Below are positions 54,186 to 60,837 of a stretch of DNA of 64,000 nucleotides, piece by piece (the stretch's first letter is position 1; the number at the start of each line of letters is the position of its first letter). Location: contig JABTUU010000002.1 in assembly GCA_015075275.1 (NCBI GenBank), positions 992,001 to 1,056,000 on the forward strand, read 5' to 3'. The notes under the pieces are model-generated. The model was not told where the DNA came from. It saw only the letters and a list, made by a program, of their open reading frames with translations, and searched no databases. Source of the stretch: Anaerolineales bacterium (GTDB taxonomy: Bacteria; Chloroflexota; Anaerolineae; Anaerolineales; Villigracilaceae). The translations under genes were made by a program, and so were the position numbers.

Positions 54186-55709
54186 ATGAAACCAAAAATT
54201 TTGTTTTCTCATCTGTTTGTAGGCACCGCGCACAATTTTAACGGGGGCTGCGATAGCGACTGCGCCTGTTCATATTCCATCGTCCCGCCAAACCTGCAGG
54301 AATTACCCACAGAGCGCGGATATGGTTGCGACGGCGATGGGGAAATTTTTTCAGTCAAACACTCATTGAAAGGCAAAAAATTAGTATGCTCTTCTGGGCA
54401 AGGATATTCCTTGTCCCTTGACGATCATTCCGCCGCGCTTGTAGCGAACGCGAAAGCGCCGCTTTTCGTTCTCAACGCTCCCGCGCAGGAGATTCTCGAT
54501 TTCTTCGCCCAGCCGCGCGACCCCGCAGAATGGTCGCGAACCAGTTCCATTGACTATTACGACGCGCAGCTCGCCATCGCGCAATTTTACGAGGCAGGAC
54601 TTTTACGAGAAGTATCAGCCCAGTCCCAAATAACAAATATTTACGAAACTGCCGCACCGCTTGAATCGTGGCTGTATCTCACCCGCGCCTGCAACCTGGT
54701 CTGCGCGCACTGTTTCGTCAGCAAGGATATGCGCCGCATGAGTTTGGAAACAGGCTTGCAGGCGGTGGATCGCTTGTTTGAGTTGGCGGAAGCGCACGGG
54801 CATCCCGAAGTCAAGATCAAGTACGCGGGCGGCGAGCCGACCATGAATTGGGAGTTGATCCCCGCCTTGCACGAGCGGGCAAAATTCCGCGCGCAGGAAA
54901 CGGGGTTGAGGCTGAACGAGGTGTTGATCACCAACGCCACCCTGCTTAATCACGAGCGGTTGCAATTCATCAAGGAGGAAGGATTCGGCCTCTCCATTTC
55001 GCTGGACGGATTCGGCGAAGGGCATGACCGTCAGCGCCCCGTCCGCAACGGCAACCCGACCTTCGAGCGCGTCTTCCGATCCGTTCTGCTCGCGCTGGAG
55101 GCGGGACTCAAACCCTACCTGATCACCACGATCACGCGCCTGAACGTGGACGAGGTCCCCGCGCTGGTCGCTTTTGCGCTCGAACATCGCCTCATGCTGA
55201 ACTTGAACTTTTACCGTCCGCATGATCTTACCGACACCCTCGCGGCAGACAACGCATCGTTGACTCGCGCCCTGCAAGAGGCGTTGAAGGTCATCGAAGC
55301 GAACCTGCCCGATTACAACTTCATGGAAGGGCTGATTGACCGCAGTAACTTCGGCGCGGCACATCAACACGTCTGCGGCGCGGGGCGGAATTACCTCAGC
55401 ATTGACACGGATGGAAGCGTGTTGCCCTGCCATATGTTGACGGGCTACAACCTGCCAGGGATTCCCCTCCAAATGCTGGAATCGCCGCGCTTTGACGACT
55501 TCCCTAACCCGCCAATTGACCACAGAAACGGGTGCAACACCTGCGAATGGCGTTATTGGTGCGCGGGCGGGTGCCCCATCCATGCGAAGAACGTTACAGG
55601 GTCGTCAAACGTCTCATCGCCGTATTGCAGTGTGTACAAGACGATCTACCCCGAACTGGTCAGGTTGCAGGCTCTACAATTGCTTCAAGCAGATATAAAC
55701 AGCCGATAA
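54186..55709 (+). CDS. Radical SAM/SPASM peptide-maturase-like protein with RRE-like domain and Cys-rich N-terminus
   Basis: 507 residues. The radical SAM cluster is Cys169, Cys173, Cys176 (CNLVCAHC), followed by GGEPTMNWEL. A SPASM domain holds the C-terminal Cys set (VCGAGRNYLSIDTDGSVLPC, CNTCEWRYWCAGGCP and a final SPYC) for auxiliary Fe-S clusters. Residues about 76-142 look like a PqqD/RRE leader-binding domain (FVLNAPAQEILDFFAQP ... FYEAGLL). Before that, residues 1-75 carry five Cys (22, 26, 28, 48, 68) including CDSDCAC. Such enzymes modify peptides or proteins, as in RiPP, quinohaem or sulfatase maturation. No precursor peptide is obvious; the N-terminal segment or the short reading frame at 56582 are candidates. 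The gene has its own promoter. Confidence 0.85.
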   Translation: MKPKILFSHLFVGTAHNFNGGCDSDCACSYSIVPPNLQELPTERGYGCDGDGEIFSVKHSLKGKKLVCSSGQGYSLSLDDHSAALVANAKAPLFVLNAPAQEILDFFAQPRDPAEWSRTSSIDYYDAQLAIAQFYEAGLLREVSAQSQITNIYETAAPLESWLYLTRACNLVCAHCFVSKDMRRMSLETGLQAVDRLFELAEAHGHPEVKIKYAGGEPTMNWELIPALHERAKFRAQETGLRLNEVLITNATLLNHERLQFIKEEGFGLSISLDGFGEGHDRQRPVRNGNPTFERVFRSVLLALEAGLKPYLITTITRLNVDEVPALVAFALEHRLMLNLNFYRPHDLTDTLAADNASLTRALQEALKVIEANLPDYNFMEGLIDRSNFGAAHQHVCGAGRNYLSIDTDGSVLPCHMLTGYNLPGIPLQMLESPRFDDFPNPPIDHRNGCNTCEWRYWCAGGCPIHAKNVTGSSNVSSPYCSVYKTIYPELVRLQALQLLQADINSR

Positions 55710-55739
55710 GAACCGCACAAAAAATCAAGTCGTATTTTT

Positions 55740-55766
55740 GGTGGATTGGAGTTACTCCAATCCACC
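55740..55766 (+). terminator. Hairpin after the radical SAM gene
   Basis: GGTGGATTGGAG and CTCCAATCCACC (12 bp, perfect) around TTA, followed by only TTT. It lies 30 bases after the stop codon and is probably a weak terminator. Confidence 0.6.
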
Positions 55767-55776
55767 TTTCGTTTAT

Positions 55777-55798
55777 GCAAGAAAATTGTGAGAAAAAA
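55777..55798 (+). promoter_or_regulatory. Putative OmpR/PhoB-type operator, site 3
   Basis: GCAAGAAAATT and GTGAGAAAAAA, two 11-bp units sharing AGAAAA. A 16-base stretch across the two units here is identical to site 2. It lies 95 bases before the two-TM coiled-coil gene. Confidence 0.55.
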
Positions 55799-55892
55799 CG
55801 AAGATTCAGGCGAGACAAATACAAGTTGACCGTGAGCGCCACTTTGAAAAGCGGTCGTACACTTGCCGCATTCAAAAAGAAAGGAGCATCCG

Positions 55893-56570
55893 ATGTATAA
55901 CCAAAACGGACACTCATCAGGCGCAAAATGGTTTTTCTTTCTGGCGATCGTAGTCTTGCTCGGGGCATTCGCCCTCGGCGCAAACGTCAAAGACGCCAAG
56001 TGGCTGAACCGCGAAATCGCTTCCGCAACAGCCAACGAGATGAATGTGGCTACGGATATTGACCGCCAAAAAGCGGAACTGGATTTGCAGGTTCTCCAGG
56101 CGCAAACCGAGAATCAAGTTGCCGAGATAAAGCGGCAGGCAGACTATGAAGCCGCCAAACAGCAACAGGAATTGAACGCGCTGACCGCCGCCGCCATCCA
56201 AAAGGCGAATTTTCAGAGCGGATTCTATGCCACAGTCAACTTTGGGCTGACGGTTGTGATGATCGCTCTCGGTATTGCGCTGGCGATCGCTGGGACCTCT
56301 GCCGCCGTTGGTCTGTTCAAAATTTTGAACGCCAAAGCGCAAGCCATCCAACCCAGCCAGACTCAGACGGTTGTTGTGCATAAGTATCATCGTCAGCCTT
56401 CACTTGCCGCGCAAAAAGCCCGCCAACGCGAACGTCAGGAGCGCAAACTTGAAAAACAGATCATTGATCGCCGAATTGAAAAACTTTTCCCCGATAACAA
56501 TGTGATCTGGAACGCCGAAGAAAGCAACATCGAAGACTTACAGCCTGAAAAATATCCTTGGGCAGTTTGA
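55893..56570 (+). CDS. Small two-TM coiled-coil membrane protein, unknown family
   Basis: 225 residues from the ATG at 55893, which has AAGGAG six bases upstream. Helix 1 (12-30) and helix 2 (112-145) are membrane segments. Between them lies a long charged, Gln/Ala-rich helix (40-105), probably a coiled coil on the outer side if the N-terminus is inside. The C-terminal 75 residues are basic and hydrophilic. No recognised domain. It resembles band-7-free or flotillin-like scaffold segments only in composition. It lies between the radical SAM gene and a short frame and shares the operator type with the ATPase operon. Confidence 0.7.
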   Translation: MYNQNGHSSGAKWFFFLAIVVLLGAFALGANVKDAKWLNREIASATANEMNVATDIDRQKAELDLQVLQAQTENQVAEIKRQADYEAAKQQQELNALTAAAIQKANFQSGFYATVNFGLTVVMIALGIALAIAGTSAAVGLFKILNAKAQAIQPSQTQTVVVHKYHRQPSLAAQKARQRERQERKLEKQIIDRRIEKLFPDNNVIWNAEESNIEDLQPEKYPWAV

Positions 56571-56581
56571 GGAGACGGCAA

Positions 56582-56748
56582 ATGAAATCTTCAACCCCTC
56601 AATCCAAAGCCGCTCCGTTGTTCCTTCCGAACGATCACCGAGGCAGAGCGCCGCCGATGAATTGAGTGAGAACGAACAACCAACAGAACCGAACATCTAC
56701 ATGGAGGTAGTCATCATGGACCCGCCGTACAACGAAAGAAAAGCCTGA
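56582..56748 (+). CDS. Short reading frame, possibly one frameshifted small gene
   Basis: ATG 56582 has GGAG seven bases upstream and encodes 27 residues to TGA 56663. The -1 frame is open through this stretch and on to TGA 56746, which lies inside the terminator stem, as at a genuine gene end. Joined by one indel the product would have about 55 residues (acidic middle, end MDPPYNERKA). It may be a small membrane-complex or peptide gene, or a remnant. Low confidence. The rest of 56571-57011 holds the terminator and nothing else I can support. Confidence 0.35.
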
Positions 56749-56768
56749 GCGTCAGGCTTTTCTTTTTA
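56737..56768 (+). terminator. Strong intrinsic terminator
   Basis: AGAAAAGCCTGA and TCAGGCTTTTCT (12 bp, perfect) with loop GCG, followed by TTTTT. It ends the radical SAM-side genes before the convergent type I locus. Confidence 0.9.
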
Positions 56769-57011
56769 TTGCGAGGCAATGGGTTATACACTCACGCTGA
56801 GAAAAGATTGGAGAATTCTATGGCGGGCTCGTTCATCAAGGACTTGATGTTACGCGGAGACCTGCAACGCTGTTTATCGAAAGAGACACGCGAGACAGAC
56901 GCTTCGGATTTGACGCGCCATTTCTTTGATCTGTTGTTTAGCAGCCACATACTTCGAGTTCCGCGATAGCCTGCCAACTCAGCCAGTTTTCTTTGATCCA
57001 CCAGCGGCGGA

Positions 57012-58515
57012 TCATCGTTGAGATTGCGCCTTCGCAGTTCGGTCTTTTTTTCTGGAGGGCTTTTTGCCTGTTGCATTCGTTTTCCCTGCTTCTCTCGCTT
57101 CTCGAATCCTCTCTAACAAAATTGACGCGGACTCGTCGTTCGGGTCCTGCCCCACCAATTCGCCGCGGAAGGCTTTCGCCAGCAGGGACGGCGTGAACCG
57201 CCCGACACGCTCACTCGCGGACAGATAACGCGCTTCGAGACGCTCGGCATAGACAAACAGTTTTTCGACGCGCCGCACGATTTCGGTTTGTTCTTCAATA
57301 GTAGGTATCAAAACTGGTAATTCTCGCAAAATGCCAAGATTCAAAATATCCATTGTTCCGCCATGACTCTTTGATTCAAAGAAATGGCGTGCTAGCGGGC
57401 TTTGTAAGTAAAGGCTTATATATTTTCTGTTTATCGATTTATACAAAGACAATTTCACCAATCGTGGATTTATGATTCCTGGTTTGGAATTGTCGCTAAG
57501 CACCAATACTTTTCCAATAGTTCCAACTAAACTTATCAAAATATCACCTGGCTTTACTGCGCAGGTAATGAGTTCTTGATATTTTGTCTCGTCAATATAA
57601 TAGTCGCCGAAATTTTCATCTCCAGCAATAACTTGTTCTTGACCATAAATCTTGTAGCCATCAGGAACGTACATGTTCTTTTTTAGCGTTGAGCCAAACG
57701 GACCTGCTTTTAGCGCGTTAGGTTCAGGTGATGCAAGGAAATCAAAACCTGCTACAGCCCATCCTTGTGATAATTCAACTTCATCTGGTAAGTCACCTAG
57801 GCTTGGTTCAATTGCTCCGCCACGGACTTTTATACTTGCTTCATTTTGTGCATTAGCAATAACCTGAAGCAAGTCGTTGGCTGAATTTTTTACTCCCTTT
57901 TCCTCCCTCCACTCCTCCGTCAAGCGACCTGACGTAGCGGCGGCAAGCACGGATTGCCGAAAGCGTTTGAGAATCTGCGGGACGCGCTCCAGGTGACGCT
58001 CGCACGAGTCGGCGCGGGCGAGCAGGGCATCGAGTTTGTCCGCGATGCGTTTTTGTTCGGGGAGCGGGGGAAGGGGAATTTCATGTTCCAAAACATATTG
58101 CTTGGGAACTCTTTGCTGACCAACCGCACCTTGCATTACATTCGCGCCGTCCTTGAGGAATTTGGTTGTTTTGAAGAAGGCAAGCAAATACTTTGGATGA
58201 AGCAATTCCTTGATTGGACGGCAAACAAAATATTCTGTACTGCCTGCCCCAATTCCATTTGGCAAACCTTCAACCAATCCGAAAACTTGGGGTAATTCTT
58301 GCAAGCAAAACATCCCCATCTGCGAAATGGGTATAACCTTTTTTGATTTCAGACCAACGTTTTTTCTCAAAACCATGTTTATCAAGAAAACGTTTTCCCA
58401 TCAGATGAAGTGGAACAAAGCCTGCTTCTGTATTATCAAGAACATTATTTTTTGGCGCAAACTCAATAATGTCACCAATCAAGGCTGTTGTCCAATTTTC
58501 AGACAAATCACTCAT
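57012..58515 (-). pseudogene. hsdS: Type I restriction specificity subunit, frameshifted
   Basis: Start ATG at 58515 has GAGGTG upstream. Reading gives a correct N-terminal target domain up to LLARITPSF, then hits TGA at about 58270 after RIG. The true continuation (FGLVEGLPNGIGAGSTEYFVCRP) is in another frame from about 58283 onward. The expected residues between (usually E-N-G-K) are missing, so a small deletion caused the shift. The remainder has the second target domain and the conserved linker PLPPLPEQKRIADKLDALLARA and is intact to 57012. HsdS directs the type I complex to its DNA target, so the system may lack its specificity here, unless a phase-variable or assembly artefact. Confidence 0.75.
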
Positions 58516-58538
58516 TGCCCACCTCGTCGAATTCATCA

Positions 58539-58652
58539 TGTCGTTGCGAGGAGCGCACTTGCACTTTGCGACGAAGCAATCCCCTGTTCGGGGACTTTCT
58601 CATGTTAGTAGGAGATTGCTTCGTCGTCGCTTCGCTCCTCCTCGCAACGACA
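58539..58652. repeat. Palindromic repeat (TGTCGTTGCGAGG family), copy 2
   Basis: A 114-bp element between hsdM and hsdS. It begins TGTCGTTGCGAGGAGCG and ends CTCGCAACGACA. Inside are the near-complementary GACGAAGCAATC and GATTGCTTCGTC. Related to the copies at 1195-1311 and 24512-24610. Confidence 0.8.
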
Positions 58653-58676
58653 TCATTTGTAATGACATGGTTTGCA

Positions 58677-60248
58677 CTACACATTTTCACCGCCCAATTC
58701 AACCAAAATACTTTTTATCTCAGCCATTGCGGCTTCGAGTTCGCCCAGGGCTTCCTCTGCCAGCGCTTCGGGTTCGGGCAAATCTTCGGCGGCGGTTTCC
58801 GAGTCGTCTTTCAGCCAGGCGATGTCCAAATTGTCGCCGCGCTCAGCCACCCAGTCCCGTGTGAAGCGATGAAATCTCTCCGTCTCTTTTCTTTCCTCTT
58901 TCTTCTTTCCTCCAACATAAGTCGGCTCCTCCCCATAACATTCCTCAAACTCTTTGAAATGCCCGCGCGTCAACACCGTCTTCTTCCCAAAACTGGGCAT
59001 GTTGGCGCGCAGATCATAGACCCACACTTCCTTTGTGTTGCCCTTGTCGCTAGCGCCTCGCGTAAAGAACAGCACGTTGGTCTTCACGCCCTGCGCGTAA
59101 AAGATACCCGTGGGCAAACGCAGGATGGTATGCAGGTTGCACTTGTCCATCAGGTCGCGGCGGATATCGCGCCCCACATTGCTCTCGAACAACACGTTAT
59201 CGGGCAGAACCACCGCGGCGCGCCCGCCAGGTTTCAGCCCGCGATAGATGTGTTGAAGGAACGCAAACTGCTTATTGCTGGTGGCGAAGGTGAAATCGTC
59301 GCGCGTGGGCAAGCCGCCGCCCTTCTTCGTCCCAAACGGCGGGTTGGTGAGGATGAGCGTGGCTTTGGGCAGGGCTTCGCCCTCAGACGAGAGCGTGTCG
59401 CCATAGCGGATGCCAGCCGCGGCGGGGTCTGAATCGAGTCCGTGCAACATCAGGTTCATCAACGCGAGTCGGTGCGTATCCTGCACGAACTCCATCCCAT
59501 TAAACGTATCCCGATGATATTTGCGCTGTTTGGATTCCGCCCACGCATCCGCATCGCTGTGCTGGCGGATATAGCGATTGGCGGCGATCAGGAATCCGCC
59601 TGTGCCTGCCGCGGGGTCTTGAATGATATCCTCCACCGACGGCTTCATCGCTTCGACCATGCTGTCGATCAGCGGACGCGGCGTGAAGTATTGTCCCGCC
59701 CCCGACTTTTTCTCGTTGGCGTTCTTTTCGAGCAAACCTTCGTACAGGTCGCCCATCCCTTCGCGGCGGGCGTTGTACCAATCCAGTTTATCAATCTCCG
59801 TCACCAAAATCGAAAGCGTGGCGGGCTTCTTGATGAACGAACTGGCGTTGGCGAAGATCTCGCGCACCAAAAGCGAGCCGTGTTCGCCCAAATGGATCAA
59901 CAGCGAGCGATAAAACGTCAACCGCTCAGGCGCGCTCCTCGATTCAAGATCGTCCCAGCGATACCCCGCAGGCAACTGCTTCTCTGTGTTCGTCTCCTTC
60001 GCCATCTTGAGAAACAGCAAATAAGTCAACTCGGTGACGTATTGGTGATAGGTCACGCCGTCATCTTTGAGCACGTTGCACAAATTCCACAACTTGGCGA
60101 CGATGTCCGCCGTGATGGTTTGTCGTAGAGACGGATGATTATCCGTCTGTGGAGGATGATTATCCGTCTGTGGAGGATGATTATCCGTCTGTGGAGACGC
60201 ATTTTCATGCGTCTGTACGACAGAATTATTTTTTATTGAATTCATCAT
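58677..60248 (-). CDS. hsdM: Type I restriction modification methyltransferase subunit
   Basis: 523 residues. Motif I is DPAAGTGGF, the N6-adenine catalytic motif NPPF follows (LTNPPFGTKKGG), and the N-terminal helical domain reads VAKLWNLCNVLKDDGVTYHQ. HsdM methylates adenine within the type I complex. The first ~45 residues are unusual: they come from three 21-bp tandem REP units, giving PQTDNHP three times. The normal family start is near VAKLWNLC, but no in-frame start codon is available there, so the extension seems to be translated. The start overlaps the RAYT end by 23 bases. A palindromic repeat follows the stop. Confidence 0.92.
   Translation of the reverse strand: MMNSIKNNSVVQTHENASPQTDNHPPQTDNHPPQTDNHPSLRQTITADIVAKLWNLCNVLKDDGVTYHQYVTELTYLLFLKMAKETNTEKQLPAGYRWDDLESRSAPERLTFYRSLLIHLGEHGSLLVREIFANASSFIKKPATLSILVTEIDKLDWYNARREGMGDLYEGLLEKNANEKKSGAGQYFTPRPLIDSMVEAMKPSVEDIIQDPAAGTGGFLIAANRYIRQHSDADAWAESKQRKYHRDTFNGMEFVQDTHRLALMNLMLHGLDSDPAAAGIRYGDTLSSEGEALPKATLILTNPPFGTKKGGGLPTRDDFTFATSNKQFAFLQHIYRGLKPGGRAAVVLPDNVLFESNVGRDIRRDLMDKCNLHTILRLPTGIFYAQGVKTNVLFFTRGASDKGNTKEVWVYDLRANMPSFGKKTVLTRGHFKEFEECYGEEPTYVGGKKKEERKETERFHRFTRDWVAERGDNLDIAWLKDDSETAAEDLPEPEALAEEALGELEAAMAEIKSILVELGGENV
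60129..60214. repeat. REP-type palindrome cluster in the 5' part of hsdM
   Basis: AGACGGAT-GATT-ATCCGTCT (60129-60148), then two more GGATGATTATCCGTCT units at a 21-bp period, then AGACGCAT-TTTC-ATGCGTCT (60195-60214). All fit AGACGSAT-N4-ATSCGTCT. They are translated as the HsdM N-terminal extension. Confidence 0.8.
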
Positions 60249-60798
60249 TTTTCCAATTCATTGGGTTTGCAATAATATATTTCGCGATGCGTTCCCATTC
60301 GCCGTCATTGCGGATCACATGGTCGTGATACCGCGCCTGCCATGCGAATGGGATGTTATTCGCCCGCGCGAATTTCGTCACCCCAATTTTAAACCCGCGA
60401 ATGATAGACGCCAAATTCCGCGATTGGGGACCGAATTTGTTTTTGGGCGATAGAGACGCAAAATTTTGGGTCCCGATCGCAGACGCATGCCCTATCACAG
60501 ACGCATGGTCATGCGTCTCTACGGGTTTGGCAATCACCACCACCCCATGCAAATGATTTGGCATGATTTGATGCGCCCCCAAATCCACAAATGGGAAATG
60601 CGCGGGAATGTCATTCCAACAATCCTCCGCGCATTGTCCCAACGGCGTAAATTGCATTTTGCCGTCAACGACCCTGCCAAAATCATGGGCGCGGTTGGCG
60701 ACACAGATGGTCACGAAATACGCGCCGTTCGCCGAATAATCCCACGCCGCCCAACGCGCGCTGGGAATGCGATATTTGTTGCGGAATTTTTCAGTCAT
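60226..60798 (-). CDS. REP-associated tyrosine transposase (RAYT), Y1_Tnp family
   Basis: 190 residues from the ATG at 60798; the longer frame to 60861 runs into the palindrome. The HUH motif is PNHLHGVV, and the catalytic Tyr lies in WQARYHDHVIR near the end. NGAYFVTICVANRAHDFG is the typical N-terminal part. RAYTs mobilise or maintain short REP palindromes rather than themselves. REP palindromes sit on both sides and one lies inside the gene, encoding VETHDHASVIGHASAIG in the loop after the HUH motif. AGGGA precedes the ATG. It is wedged between hsdR and hsdM on the same strand. Confidence 0.82.
   Translation of the reverse strand: MTEKFRNKYRIPSARWAAWDYSANGAYFVTICVANRAHDFGRVVDGKMQFTPLGQCAEDCWNDIPAHFPFVDLGAHQIMPNHLHGVVVIAKPVETHDHASVIGHASAIGTQNFASLSPKNKFGPQSRNLASIIRGFKIGVTKFARANNIPFAWQARYHDHVIRNDGEWERIAKYIIANPMNWKNDEFNKK
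60452..60518. repeat. REP palindromes inside the RAYT gene
   Basis: AGACGCAT-GGTC-ATGCGTCT at 60499-60518, with half elements AGACGCATGC at 60481 and AGAGACGC at 60452. They are read in frame within the transposase. Confidence 0.75.
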
Positions 60799-60809
60799 GG
60801 TTGGTCCCT

Positions 60810-60837
60810 GTAGAGACGGATAATCATCCGTCTCTAC
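60810..60837. repeat. REP palindrome containing the hsdR stop codon
   Basis: GTAGAGACGGAT-AATC-ATCCGTCTCTAC, perfect 12-bp arms. The hsdR stop codon (60824-60826) lies at the centre, so the last HsdR residues come from the element. Confidence 0.85.

Noticed and set aside
56792..57076. 94-residue minus-strand frame downstream of hsdS
   Set aside because: It overlaps the hsdS 3' end, has no clear ribosome site and no recognisable family.
58488..59432. Long plus-strand frame over hsdM and the hsdS-hsdM gap
   Set aside because: It is antisense to a clear HsdM sequence and includes palindromic repeat DNA.
60129..60214. Short tandem repeats as a CRISPR array
   Set aside because: The units are 21 bp with no unique spacers, lie within a coding frame and match REP palindromes.
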